Shown here: piece by piece, positions 31,173 through 43,494 of the stretch
How the letters are laid out: the number at the start of each line of letters is the position of its first letter
Position numbering within the stretch: position 1 is the stretch's first letter
Assembly (NCBI GenBank): GCA_947652605.1
Contig: OX393577.1
Location: forward strand, 22,323,466-22,387,465
Length of the DNA: 64,000 nucleotides
Direction: 5' to 3'
DNA from: Elmis aenea
Taxonomy: Eukaryota > Arthropoda > Insecta > Coleoptera > Elmidae
Made by a program: the position numbers and the translations under genes
The notes under the pieces: model-generated
Told to the model about the DNA's origin: nothing
The model's input: the letters and a program-made list of their open reading frames with translations, nothing else
The model's database searches: none

Positions 31173-32255
31173 ATATGAGCCGCTTATTTTGAAAGTGGCA
31201 TAAGTTAATTGTATGTTATTTTGAGATATTAAATGTTTTGCATTCCAATGTGCATAAAAATATTTTATGCAAACTATGAAGAAATTTCACTTAAATTTGT
31301 TATCACAGTTGCTTCTATTTTTCTCAGTACACATAATTTCGCACAGACGTTAAGGAATTGCTAATTTTCTTAACTGTAAAGTGACTTAAGCCACTTTCAA
31401 AGTTAATACTTTATAAAAACTACGGACATGTTGATTTTGTCCGATGTGTTTTACTGAGGTGAGATTGATTATACAGGGAAGCAAATCCATCTTTATGCCA
31501 TTTTCAAAACATTTGCACTTATGGTCAAAAATAAAATTCCTATTGAAGAAATTAATAATAATTTTGAAATATTTCAAGCAAAATTAGATAAAAATGGGTC
31601 TAGGAACATTCTTTGCCCACAATTCTTCGCCCACGATTCTTCGCCCACAATTCTTCGCCTCCACAATTCTTCGCCCACATTTCTTCACCTACACAATTTC
31701 TCCCCGCCACAATTTTTTTCCCCGTACATTTTATTTGCAAATGTGATAGTTTTATTTATAACTTAATTTTTACAAATTATTTTACATTAGACTAAAGTTG
31801 TTTCTTGTATATTAATACTTCATCTTTTAATATTATGTTTAAAAATTGCTACATAAATAGCGTATGTTGTGATTTTTAATCTTGTTTATGTTATTATAGT
31901 ATGAATAAAAATTAAATTAACCTCACCTGACCTGACCTAACCTAACCTAATGTAAAGTAATCTGTAAAAATTACGTTATAAATAAAAACAATCATATTCA
32001 CAAACAAAATTTGTGATATGCTTGTATGCGGCGAAACATTGTGGCGGCGAAGAATTGTGGCGGCGAAGAATTGTGGCGGCGAAGATTTGTGGGCGAAGAA
32101 TTGTGGGAGAAGAATTGTGGGCGAAGAATTGTGGGCGAAGAATTGTGGGCGAAGAATTGTTGGCGAAGAATGTTCCGGACACGGATAAAAATACAAAACC
32201 TTTTGTAATCGTGAATACCTTTAACTGATTTTTCGCAAAAATAAAAGGCTCATAT
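31173..32255. repeat. Unclassified repeat unit, copy 1, carrying Foldback-like copy 2
   Basis: The ends ATATGAGCCGCTTATTTT and the inverse AAAATAAAAGGCTCATAT suggest terminal inverted repeats. The sequence aligns collinearly with 33240-34920 over many blocks, for example CATAATTTCGCACAGACGTT (31331, 33403), CTTAAGCCACTTTCAAA (31385, 34315) and ATGCCATTTTCAAA (31495, 34750). Removing the Foldback-like element restores the alignment. Confidence 0.65.
31596..32183. mobile_element. Foldback-like element, copy 2, with perfect 9-bp duplication
   Basis: Same ends and core as copy 1 at 1141-1766. The arms are arrays of TTCTTCGCCCACAA (31605-31720) and the inverse (32035-32175). GATAAAAAT is repeated exactly at 31587-31595 and 32184-32192. 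The target is a repeat unit whose other copy (about 34850-34875) lacks the insertion, confirming the boundaries. ORFs in both directions over the arrays are artefacts. Confidence 0.9.
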
Positions 32256-33239
32256 GTCTAATTTTTTTGTAGTGCAATATAAGGTATGACACAAGTATTG
32301 TACTATATTAAATCTTTATAAGTGAGACTTTTTTAAATTAAAGTTATTGCACAAAACTAACTTGAAGAATTCGTCTTAAGTGGGCAACCTGTATAAGTAA
32401 TACTCTATTTTGACAAGCTTTTGCTTACTGCACTTAAATAAACTTTTAATTCACACCAAATTCGTTTTATTTCCCAGTAAATAGTATTTTTAAATAAAGA
32501 TTTACTTAATATAACCACATACACAAACAATAATTAATAGGTGTCACTATAAAGTTGTATTAGCTAATAAAAGAATCACATTAATTAACTCCACTTTACC
32601 GAAAAATTCTTCAATACAAAGTCGCTCAATATTTTTTTCGTTTATAATGACCCCATGTACCAGCTCTGTAATTCAGTATTATTAATTACAGACTTTTCGA
32701 ATGAGTCCCGAACCGCATTTGTCGGTAGCTGCAGGCTGTTCTAATTAATGATGTCGTTGAAATACGGACATTTTCAGCAGCGCATATAAAAGAAGTTCGT
32801 TACATAACCATTTTAGTTTCATAATTATCTTGCATTACGTTAAGTAACAGGCAAGTTCATTATTAACGTCATTGTAAATAAAACACGGCATTCAGAAAGT
32901 AATTTGATGAGCAGCATAATAAACTAATACACGGTTTTAGTGTGTTGGGATACATTTCGCGTTTAATATTCGGTATGTCTAAAGTAAACGGCATCGTAAA
33001 CTACAGCATAACTGCTTTAAATTATGTTTCAGCTGTAACACAGTTTCATTATGGGATATTGCAGCAAAGGATAAAGATTAGTTTGAATATTGTGCACGGA
33101 AATACATGGAGACTAACGCACAATGTGGCTCACAATATAATATATTTTGCTTATAACTAATTGAAGATGACAAAAATGTTAAGCATTAAAAATGTGCAGT
33201 TCTCAAAGACCAAGTCCAATTTCAAAACACTTTAACACT
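32256..33239. other. Unique AT-rich non-coding DNA
   Basis: No gene is recognised. The ORF at 32942-33160 has no family resemblance that I can see. Confidence 0.45.
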
Positions 33240-33453
33240 TTCAGTTTATTAATCGAGCAGTTTATTTTAATGTGGCTTAAGTCACTTGTATGTAATTTTA
33301 ATATTATGTTTTGCATTTTAATGGGCATACAAATATTTATGCTAAATATAGATAAATGTCACTTATATATGTTATCTCCGTTACTTATATTCTTCTCTAT
33401 ATACATAATTTCGCACAGACGTTAACGAATCGCCATTTTTCATTACTGTAAAG

Positions 33454-34304
33454 CAGGCCTGTGCGACCTGCGGCCCGAAGGTCATATGCGGCCCCTCTGA
33501 TATTTTTTTGCGGCCCGCGGCCCTGTAGTTCTATATTACAAGCATTGCTGTTTTCAAAGATTATAACATTTATTGTCATTACATGTCAAAAAGTGCCAAA
33601 TAAATATGATAAATTATCAGGTGATTTAAAAAGGGACAACAAAATTTAAAAATGGGTATAAACAACAAGACCCCACAACAATAGCAAGTTATGAAATTTT
33701 TAATATTTTAATTAAACAGCTAAAACCATTCTTTGATTGTAGTTTAATAAAAGTATGTATTAAAATAGCTGTGAACTTTATTTGCCCGAATAAAGGCGTT
33801 TTTCTAATATTAGTTTATTACTGTGGCAAGATAAATTGATGAAATGGCAAAAAAAAATATTAACTTTTAAATATAGGTACTGCTAATAACTTTTTATCTT
33901 ATTCTCTTTGTCTCGATGAATTAACGGATGTATCTAATACTGCTTAAATTGTTTTTTTGTTCGTGGAATAGATATAGTTAAATGTTACTGAAGAATTATT
34001 AAATTTGTAAAGGATGAAGGAACTACAGCAGCTGAGAATCTCTATATTGTATCAAAAACTAATTTAGAAATAAAAAATGAGGAAATCGCTTCGAGGAGCG
34101 CTGTTAGCTCCTGGCTAAGAAATTTAATGCCGAAATTTTTTGTATGTCACTGCGTTGCTCAGATTGAAAATTTATGCGCGAAAAAAAATCAGTTTTAAAT
34201 TTACTCCAAACCATTCAAACAAAGAATCTTCAAATCAACTAGAAAGTTACGATTTCATAAAATTTGCAATTGGCCCTTTGGCTTAAAAGGTTTGCAAGGG
34301 CCTG
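33454..34304. mobile_element. hAT element with perfect 8-bp duplication
   Basis: It starts CAGGCCTGTGCGACC and ends AAGGGCCTG, with CTGTAAAG exactly repeated at 33446-33453 and 34305-34312. The empty site CTGTAAAGTGACTTAAG is present in the sister repeat unit at about 31375-31391. It contains a decayed transposase. Confidence 0.85.
33990..34220 (+). pseudogene. Decayed hAT transposase of the GTF2IRD2/ZBED5-like group
   Basis: With frameshifts the plus strand gives KDEGTTAAENLYIVSKTNLE and later VCHCVAQIENLCAKK. The order GTTxAExLY, then CHCxxxxxxLCAKK matches the region GTTTGEDIF to IHCIIHQxxLC of hAT transposases domesticated as GTF2IRD2/ZBED5-like proteins. It is short, frameshifted and lies inside matching hAT ends, so it is not a host gene. 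Confidence 0.5.
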
Positions 34305-34920
34305 CTGTAAAGTGACTTAAGCCACTTTCAAAATTAATTAATTATAAAAACTATGGACTAATGCTTTTTGTCCGACATGTTTTACTTAAGTGATGTTTAA
34401 TAATTAGATGCAATTTAAAAAAAAATTGAGGAGTAAATTATACAATATAATTATTTTATACAATGTATTTTATTATTTTTTCATTATTATTAATATTCAT
34501 AAAATACATAAGTAGTAGGTAAGTAAATTTGTCAGTACGTTTTGAAATAAATTTAAAAAAAGTTCATTTATGTACTGAAATATACGTAGCTACAAGCAAT
34601 TTATGTAACGTACTTCATAATAAAAGTTTATTGACGTATTGAATAATTGTCATTAATAAGAGTGATGAAGCCTTCGGACATTTGACTTCGTTTTAAATTT
34701 TTAAAACAACTGATTAAATTGGGGGCATATAGGAAAGCAAATCAATCATTATGCCATTTTCAAAGTAAATGTATTTGCACTTCTGTTTAACAATGAAGTT
34801 TCTATTGACGAAAATAATAATGATTTTGAAAGAAATTGCAAGTAAAATGTTTAAAGTTAAAAATACCAAACTTTATTGTAATCGCGTAACTCATGCCACT
34901 TTCAAAATAATCGGCTCAAT

Positions 34921-35474
34921 TAAAAGTATTTTTAATATTAATATTGTGTTTTATCGTCGATAATTTTATAGTTATTTAAAAAAAATGGAGATTTTTTTAT
35001 TAATAATTTAATAACCTCAAATTTTCATGGCTTTTTTTCAAGTTTAGGCAATATTAAATTTTTCTTTGATACAATTGGATAAATTTTCGATTTATCTAAG
35101 CGATTGGTTTGTACTGTAAAATTAATAACTATAAAATCGCCTACTTTATTAGTTTGCTGTGTATGTGGTAAAAATTTCTTGAAAATTATTCAGATTGTTC
35201 ACTTAAAAAATTGAATTTGGGGAAATAAAAATACGCAAAACTTTTCCCGTACTAACTAACAAGTAACAAAAATAACTAGTTATTGTCAAAAGTATGAAAC
35301 CCATAATGTTGGCAACATAATACAATACTTAATAAATCTTCAGGGCTGAAATTGCCCCACATCTTAATATTAGTATTTTTCCTCTCAGTTAACATCCCGC
35401 ATATGAAATTTTTTGGCACGCGACGCGTTCAAATTGCAAACTTATCTAATAAGTTCTTGCGTAAGAATTTAATA
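34921..35474. other. AT-rich non-coding DNA
   Basis: No gene or repeat was recognised. Confidence 0.45.
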
Positions 35475-35690
35475 TTTGTCGGCCATTTTAAATTTCATTA
35501 ACCGTCACATGCACATATGTATGACGTGGGCCAGGGGTCACGTTGGGGTGGTTCACACACCCCTACGCTTGCAGTCGACCCCCGCGACCCGCGGTCGCCA
35601 CGACGACGCGCGGGGTGTGCGTACGCAAGCGCACACACGCGACGCCCTGCGTCACTGCGTATGACCACGCTGAAATGGCCGTTAGGTATG
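35475..35690. other. CpG-rich patch, possible promoter or first exon
   Basis: About 200 bases are strikingly CpG-rich (for example 35575-35650) in DNA that is otherwise about 70 percent AT. At its right edge TGAAATGGCCGTTAG (ATG at 35675) is followed directly by the strong splice-donor sequence GTATGT at 35686. This would suit a short first coding exon encoding Met-Ala-Val on the plus strand. No downstream exon was identified. The ORF through 35476-35664 is not supported. Confidence 0.3.
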
Positions 35691-35866
35691 TGATATTATT
35701 TTAATTCGGTGGTTTTAACGTGATATTTTTTTAAATGTTACGATCAAAAATTTTTGATGTCGCTTGCGAATTGGATGATCTACGCGAAAGCTTTCGAGCC
35801 TTTGTAATTTAAGCGTTGCGTATTTGTTTGCGGCTGTAATTTAGTATTTTAGGTTATACTTGTATA

Positions 35867-36533
35867 CCGGGTGTAAAAAAGGATCACGCAACATAGTAAT
35901 TTCAACGGTAAAATTTTAAAAGCTGTATAATAGCTCCCTTAATTATTTTAGAAAGAAAGTTTATTAAGTTTTGGCAGAGAAAAAAATTTTGAATCTACAA
36001 ATAATGTAATCAATTTTCAGATTTCCAATAACTGACAATAGAGAAAATTGTAAAACGCCGTTTTGACCTATATCTGTAATACCTTGGAATTATATTGTGC
36101 AATTGCCCAGCTTTATGTAACTTTGACGCGAAATTTATTCTTAAAAGTGGTTTATATTTTATCCAACATTTATTTTATACAATTTGTTGTTTTTATTAAA
36201 ATAAAATCTTGTTACAACAATAAAAACCTACGATGACGAAGTTTACATTCGCGTCCAAGTGACACTTTAAGTGACATTAGGATGAGCAGTTCACAGTATA
36301 ATTTCAGGGCATAACAGATTTTTGTCAACACGGCGTTTTGAAAGTTTCTCAATTTTCAGTTATTGGAAAACTAAAAATTAATATTGATTACATTTGTGAA
36401 CACAGAATGTTTTTCTCTACAAAAAAAGACTTAATTGCAATTTTTTTCTAAAATAATTAAGGGAGATATTATACAACTTTTAAAATTTTACCATTTAAAA
36501 TTACTATGTTGCGTGATCCAATTTTAAACCCTG
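35867..36533. mobile_element. Palindromic MITE, relative of 10289-10955 (copy 2)
   Basis: The ends CCGGGTGTAAAAAAGGATCA and the inverse ending AAACCCTG are flanked by TA. The arms are long inverted repeats, more diverged than in copy 1. Shared blocks include GATCACGCAACATAG, TTCCAATAACTGA and CTTGGAATTAT. Confidence 0.8.
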
Positions 36534-36767
36534 TATACAGAGTGATCATTATAAGCTTATCAAATGAATGATTTATTAACAATTTTGTTGTTTATGCATA
36601 ATTATGCACGATATTTATATTTTGGAAAACTTTTAATTTTTTTTTATAATTAAATAGCTTATTCAATTATTGTCAAGAAAACTGGAACGTGAACTTGGTA
36701 AATTTTTTGAACAAAATTTCGTACAAATCATTGAACATTGTATGAAAATAATAATAATAATAGAATA

Positions 36768-36964
36768 AAAGCTGTATTACATTATACAATTTCTTGTTCA
36801 AGAAATTTTATACTAGATTGTACAGCTGTTGCCAAGTTACAACACGTCTTATGACACTTCGCGTATGTCAATTTACGACATAAGACGTGTTGTAACTTGG
36901 CAACAGCTGTACAATCTAGTATAAAATTTCTTGAACAAGAAATTGTATAATGTAATACAGCTTT
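36768..36964. repeat. Perfect 86-bp inverted repeat (hairpin) with 25-base loop
   Basis: 36768-36853 and 36879-36964 are exact reverse complements. A transcript would form an 86-bp duplex, the structure of hairpin RNAs processed into siRNAs in insects. It could equally be a young foldback MITE. The minus-strand ORF 36782-37057 merely reads through the palindrome. Confidence 0.85.
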
Positions 36965-39900
36965 AACAAATAAATTTAATGCACATGTCCTTATTAAAAC
37001 TATTCCAAAATTAACTAGAGATAAAAGCAATAACAAATTTGATACGGAATTCTGCAAAAAAAAATTAATTAATATCTAAAAAACGCGAATAAACAAATTT
37101 GTGATTATAATTTTTGTGCATAGAATTATATCGATTTATGTTATTTTATTCGCCAAGTTTTGGTAAAATTTAAATCCTTTGGTTTTCTTTTTTCTGTTCT
37201 GTTCTGTTACGTAAATAAATTTTAATTCAGCTCCAAAAAATCTGTTGTTAATAATACAATCATACAAAAAAAAAATAGTTTCTTTAAAACTTGTTTTTCT
37301 AAAAAATTAAATTTCTGAAAAATATGAGATAAATTGTCTAAAATCCCTTTAAAATATATATCTATATGCAAGTAATGTTAAATTTTACTGAATTTGACTC
37401 CGCTAAATCTTATTTTAAATATTTCTTTGCTAGTTAAAGAGTTTCTGAATATCAAGTGCTAAATATTTCATATTTTGGTTTGAAGTTTTCAGTAAATGTT
37501 GTGCATTTCTTTAGCAATATTTTGACTGTTTTTAATAATTTTAGAAACAACTTTGTTAGTAATAATTAAGCAATTTCTAGCAGTTTTTATATAGCAATCT
37601 ATTACTACATGACTGGATTATTTTATTTAATAGACCCAATTTGGATTTTGCTATTTCTCATAATTTTGTTGGTACTTATTAAATAGTACCTACAATAAAT
37701 ACAAAATAATCGCAATATATGTATATACTTTTTTTAACGTTTATATTTATTTTAACACTCATACAGAAAGTGGAAATACGTTTTAACGTTTGATATTTTT
37801 TGTTTTTCTTAAAAATGTAAGTATCCAGTTCTTTCAAACAGAATCAAAACCGAACCATTTCTGCTGGGGCGGTTACAGAATCGTTAGGTATAGAATTTAA
37901 AACTATCATTAGCAAACGAAACCGAAAAGTTAAAATACACCGAACCGGTAACCGAAACATTTTGCGGATCGGGTCTCTGACATCAATTAATATTGAGAAA
38001 AATAATATTCATACTAATGGGCAGACGCGTCTACACGAGTCTTTCAAAATTTAATTGCAGTCTCGAAGCAATTTACTTTAACAAGTACAACAATAAATAA
38101 GAAAATATATTATATCTTCTGAAAATACGTATCCCACGTTAACGAGATGAATGAATGCACAAAGACGTACAAAATCCAACTGTTTTATAAGTAATATTTG
38201 AGTTATATTGTTTTCTGTGTTGCCTTCGAAAATAATTTCGTAATATTACACGTAACATCTCAATTCTTCTCGAGAGACTTTCAAGAGGAACGCAACTGTG
38301 CATGATTTGATATCCGAAACCTTTTTAATTATTTATTTTCTGCTAGCGATTCAAAAGGTATTTTCGTAATATCACAATATTGTATTTGAAGGGCTCCATC
38401 ATATCAGCACCGAGTGCTCTTCTCATTTCTTCTCGTTTACTTCGATTCGCCCGGCCCCTCACGTATTTGTGGATTTTAAATTTGTGTGTGTTCTCCTTCC
38501 TGCGAGTTTCCAGGGGAACTATGACAGAACCTGGGCCTGAGCCGCTATAATCTTACCGCCTCGCACCCTAATTTCTCTGTCTTCTTTAATATATTTGTCC
38601 CCCACTCGGGCTTTGGATTTGAAACGAAAATAATGAAAAATAATCTGAGTCGTTTCTTATCCACGCATCTCGAGGACGCTGCCATCTGGGCGCGTTTTGA
38701 ATATGCTATACAAAAGTCGGCCGCAATATTCGCACGTCAGGCCGTACCATGTGAATGTTGCCGAGAAATGAATAATAATGCCGCGTCTTTATTAAACTGC
38801 CCGCCCACCGCGAGATTACAGGATGGCGAGCGTGCAACCGCCACGCCACTATATCATTCTTATTTTCATCTAGATGTTTTGACGCGATGATGAACTCTGG
38901 AATAAGTTTTCAAAGGCACCACAAGCTAAACTTCAGACGGCTTAAATGTAATGCATTATGCGGGTGACAGCATGAAAAATAGTCGCATTTACCAGTCGTA
39001 AGATAGTGCTGCTGAAACGACTTAGTGACGTGTTAATCAGGATTGATGGCTCTAGCGGCAGGAAAACCGCCGAATGGGAATATTGTGGGTGGACGCATCG
39101 CCACCAACCGCCACGGTGCGTCCTCTCCATATCCCGAATGCAGCTTTATCAAATCGATTCTCGCACAATCTCGAACTTAGATATCGTAATTACTGAAATT
39201 TTTAGAATTCGCTAAGCGAAGATTGATCGAATTTTTATGTAAATGGTGTATTTCGGGCATTAGCGTTCCAGCGATAACGCCGACCGCTAATTGGAGCACA
39301 ATTTATTACAACTTTGCAGTCACTGACTCTGATTCACATACCACAGCTTAAATTCTTAAAATGCTCCGCCACAGAACAGGTATCATCAATCACCTTGACT
39401 TATAATTAAAATATCGTTAAGTTCACATCGATTTACATATATGTATAACTAGAAAACAGGAAATCGCTTGGAAGTGTAGATAATCAATAAAGAAGGGCGC
39501 GTCGCGTCCAGCTGGTGTCCAGCGATGACCAACGGCCAGCTGATGTGTTCTCTTACACATTGCACTCTCGCGATCGGAACACGCACTGCACTCGGGCACC
39601 AGGCCACGCTCTGGGACGCTCGTAAAAGGAGCGTTGTTTTTGTCAGGTTTTTTGTCGCTTTTTGTTCTTGCCTACACATGGTGTAACCGGTCCCCGCCAA
39701 TACCCTCAGTTATCCTAAGGACGTACGTGCAGGGCGCACATTAATGCGATCTACATACGCACATGTGTATCCTGTAGCGCAAGACACAGCCTCATTTGCA
39801 TACGCATCAAATGTATGCGCGCTCACAGCGCTACCAGTCTGCTCTATTGTAACCCTTTCTTTTCTCCAAGTCGTTCGTCAGAATATATGTGACCCGAGTC

Positions 39901-40050
39901 CCGGAAACGGGCCACCACCTCATTTACCTACTTAACAAGACTGTTTTGTTGCATATTAAAAACCTTTATATACAATAAGCGACGATATATCTTCCACGAT
40001 AAGTCGACAATTTCATGAATATAACTCCAATGTGGATTCACAACAAGATA
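36965..40050. other. Unique non-coding DNA, with a GC-richer part at 38370-39930
   Basis: No gene with recognisable homology was found. The block 38370-39930 has higher GC content and non-repetitive texture than its flanks. ORFs at 38633, 39006, 39449 and 39744 are short and resemble nothing known to me. The block may be regulatory or contain untranslated exons. Confidence 0.4.
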
Positions 40051-40052
40051 TA

Positions 40053-40790
40053 CGGGTGTCCCAGTAAGAACTCACCAACCCCATAACTTATTTATTATAA
40101 GAGATAAAGCTTTCGTATTTATTAGAAAATATTTAGAGTCTCCACAAGTTTTCAAGAATTTTATACAGATTTAATATTAAAAACCACAACAACAAAATGA
40201 TCCAAATTACTATTACATAGTTTTAAGTTATGTATGAAACTAACTTTGGCCCGATATAATATTTTGCTGAAAATATACCGGATGATTTAAAATCATTAAA
40301 AAAAATTGTTTTATTATTTGATTATAAGTAACAAATACAACAACCACAAGCCAAAATGCGTTGCTTAGGGTCTTTAAACCTTTTAAAAAATTTACGTTCT
40401 AGTACAAAAAGAGGTGGTAATGCATTGCTTAGTGTCTTTAACCTTTTTAGAGTACATAAAAGCTACTGCAAAACATTGGACTTTTTGCCCATAAAAAAAT
40501 GGTACACTGGGAACTTTTTCAAAATTTGAAAGAGCCATAAAAATAATTTTAGATGTTCTTTTTAACAAATTACAAATGCTTTGCTCAGGGTATTTTAGAC
40601 ATTATAAAGGCAATTGCAAAAGTTTCGAATTTTTACTTAAACAAAATGTAATTATACATTTGAAACTTTTTAAAGAGCTAAAAAAAATTGTTTTAGGACG
40701 TTTTTGATCAAACTAGTGTTGAATATACCTTCATTGTTTTTGAAAATAAGAAAATTAATCAGCTAACGAAAATTTTAATGCAAATTGAAC
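40053..40790. repeat. Partial TA-flanked element end and degenerate direct repeats
   Basis: CGGGTGTCCCAGTAAGAACT after TA at 40051-40052 looks like one element end; it matches CAGTAAGAACTCCCAAATC at about 46740. From about 40350 to 40690, degenerate direct repeats of AATGCNTTGCTTAGGGTCTT type follow. The opposite end was not found. Confidence 0.45.
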
Positions 40791-42800
40791 CACCCCACCT
40801 ATCATTACAAAAAAGTAATTTGGATAAACTCTATGTTAATATCGTACCAAATTAATGTACAACACAAATATTGAACGAAACTAAATCATATAACCATTCA
40901 ACTTCCTAACAGATTCAATAAAATGGTTTAAATGTATACATTAATTGACATTCCACTTCCTGTAACTACAATTTACATTTAATTATCGTTTGTTCAATTT
41001 CATTTTTAATAAGTGTATCACTTATGCAGTACACCGTCAGAATTACAGACCTGGGGTTATATTTTCCCGCTAAATTGGTAATTAAACTGGTTATTAATGG
41101 CTTGTGTTACAAAAACTTTTGTACTAACTGGCTATAAACAATATCGATGACTTTTGACATATAACTGGGCGCATAAAAAGGGAAGAATTCATTATTAAAG
41201 CACAGACAACACATTGCATAATTTTATTCAAAACGCTCTTTTTCAAAATATATAAAAAATATAAAAAACTTCATTTGCCTACGTTAACAATTTTCAAGTT
41301 TCTCCCTAAGGATTTTAGAATCTAATTTAAAGGCTAATAACCATAATTTAAATTTTTACTTACGTGTGTATTAGTTTTACGCGATTTGCTTTACCTCAAA
41401 CTCAAACTCAAAACGGAAGAGGTGTAAAAATAAGAAGCTTTGGCTCAAACTTTTTTTTTTTTTTAAATAATGTGCAAAGACTATAAAATTTGCACTTTTT
41501 GCATAATTAATGTAAATTTTCAAATCGTCATTTATATGATTTAAGGATTAAGGATCAAGCTATAAATAACGCATGCATTTATAGTTTTGAGCCTTTTGCT
41601 ACAGTATAAAAATTTTATATTTTTTCCTGCACTTTCCACGTTCTAGAAAAATTTACAAATCGTAATTTAAATAATTTGAGGTTTCTTAATCATTATTAAA
41701 GCTATAAATATTAAGTCATTTGCTGTAGTTTAAAAAATTTCATTTTATTTTAAGGAAACATTTAAAATAAAAATTTAATAATATATACCTAAGGTTATTA
41801 AATGGTCAGACTAGTTTTCACACAATTTTCAAGAACATTGTTGTTTTAAATCTCCTTATAATGTTATAAGTTGGAAATACACACGTATATGAATTAATGA
41901 ATAATTAGATTCTTAGCATTGCACAATAGGTTTACACTTTCATCTAATCATACATAAATGTGCTAGAAATACAAATATCGCTTTAAAAATTTAATTTAAA
42001 ATAGCCAAAATGTTCCTACCGTAATCTGTTACCATTGTGCTGACCGCTACACGAGGTATGCTATCCAACAGCTGATTGAAGTTACATCATTTAAATCGAG
42101 ATATTTTAATTTTCGGAGCATTTTGAGTTTAATAAACAGTTTATGTCTATAATCTAACATGTCATGGGTAATTGACACTAACGCAAGGAATTGGATTAAT
42201 AAAAAACACTAAAAACACTATGAACGTGAAAAGTCAAGACCGCAAACACACACAATCTGTCAAACACTGATTAACTGCGCACGCATCCTTTACTAGGAGT
42301 CTTTGGCAGCGGCTGCAAATAAAAGATTATTTTACGCATTTTTTGTAACAAAATTAATTAATTAATGAGCCACAAAAAATTATAAACTTTCGTTCAAGTA
42401 AATCAGGACATGAAACCATATCGTTTTTCTAAACATTAAACAAATAGTACATAAAAGTATACAAACACAAAATCAGGAACAGATAAAGTTTATTCAATAG
42501 AGAATAGACGATTAACAAATTTACTGGTAAATGTGAAATAAAAAATATTTGTATGTTACTGTTGACGTGCAATACGGAATACTTGGCGAGTGTTGTGATC
42601 ATGTTTTACGAAAGAATTTTTTTTTGAGTATTATAATTCACTTTTAGGACAATGATTAGACAGTTTCTGTGTCCTAAAAGACAAAAAAAAGACTTGTATT
42701 ATTTTATATTAAGAGAGCGTTCTGCAGGTTTGATTCAATTAACAAATTTGCAAAATTCCTGTGTTCTTAAAGGTAAAGGTTGCTAAAAGACAAAACTTAA
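40791..42800. other. AT-rich non-coding DNA
   Basis: No gene was recognised. Two diverged direct repeats occur at about 41480-41610 and 41620-41760 (CAAATCGTNATTTAN, AAGCTATAAATA). Confidence 0.4.
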
Positions 42801-42819
42801 ATTATCATAACTACATCGA

Positions 42820-43165
42820 TCCTAACATGGGCCGTGGCCCCGTGGTCAAAAAACCGATCAGAAGTATCAAATGAGCTTTTCGAGAAGGATTGAAGAGAAG
42901 ACGTGCGGAAACAACAAAAAGAAGAAATGAAGCCATAAAAAATTTCACAAGTACGAGTACAATCAATGGAACACAACAACCAGGAGGCACAACTAAGATG
43001 GCTATGTTATGTGCCACGAATAGAAGAAGACAAGATGCTCAGGAAAGCCTTTAAAGCTGGGATTGAAGAAAAAAGCCAAACGGAAAGACCCGGAGGACGT
43101 AAAAGAACCTTTACCGACCAAAGGGATCGAAGTAATGTTAGAGTTAGGCAAAGGTAAAAAGACGG
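42820..43165 (+). pseudogene. LINE reverse transcriptase C-terminal remnant
   Basis: The frame 42966-43157 reads EAQLRWLCYVPRIEEDKMLR, then KAFKAGI and ERPGGRKRTFTDQ. QLRWxxxVxRIEEDKMLRKA followed by RPGGRxR is the conserved tail of insect non-LTR retrotransposon reverse transcriptases (QLRWxGHVxRM ... GRPRKxW). The upstream Lys/Arg-rich sequence from 42880 is probably part of it but broken. No poly-A tail or target duplication was identified. The minus-strand ORFs overlapping it are shadows. Confidence 0.65.
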
Positions 43166-43494
43166 AGTCAAACATTGTCCACATACATAGGAAAAAAAAA
43201 GTCATTTTACTTAACGGTAGACAGGCATAAGAATGGGAAGAAGAACATACATTTAGGCAATTGTACCAAAATTTAAACCTATACTTGATCACCCTCAATA
43301 GCGTGACTTTATTGTTGGGATTGGGACACGCCATTTGATCATCCTGTGCAAAGATAGTAAAAAACAGTTTTAAGAACTTAATTAGTGGTCTCAATTAGAC
43401 AGTAATATACTTTTGCTAGCATTATCAACTGTTCAAAAACTTGCAGCTTAAAGAACAATAATTTTATTTTTCTTGACATATACCCAGAACCGAC
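43166..43494. other. AT-rich non-coding DNA
   Basis: Nothing was recognised here. Confidence 0.4.

Larger units (their letters stand above)
33240..34920. repeat. Unclassified repeat unit, copy 2, carrying a hAT element
   Basis: This diverged copy of the unit at 31173-32255 is split by the hAT element 33454-34304. Its right end CAAAATAATCGGCTCAATT is the inverse of the left end of copy 1. An extra segment of about 300 bp (roughly 34405-34720) has no counterpart in copy 1. Confidence 0.6.

Noticed and set aside
35476..35664. 62-residue ORF in the CpG-rich patch
   Set aside because: CpG-rich DNA has few stop codons; the peptide resembles nothing known and does not use the better ATG at 35675.
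36782..37057. 91-residue minus-strand ORF
   Set aside because: It reads through the 86-bp perfect hairpin; its two halves are translations of the same DNA in opposite orientations.
38633..39935. ORFs at 38633-38890, 39006-39215, 39449-39700 and 39744-39935
   Set aside because: They are short, show no family motif and overlap on both strands; the GC content alone explains them.
42811..43394. Minus-strand ORFs of 60-130 codons
   Set aside because: They are antisense to the LINE remnant, whose plus-strand frame has recognisable motifs.
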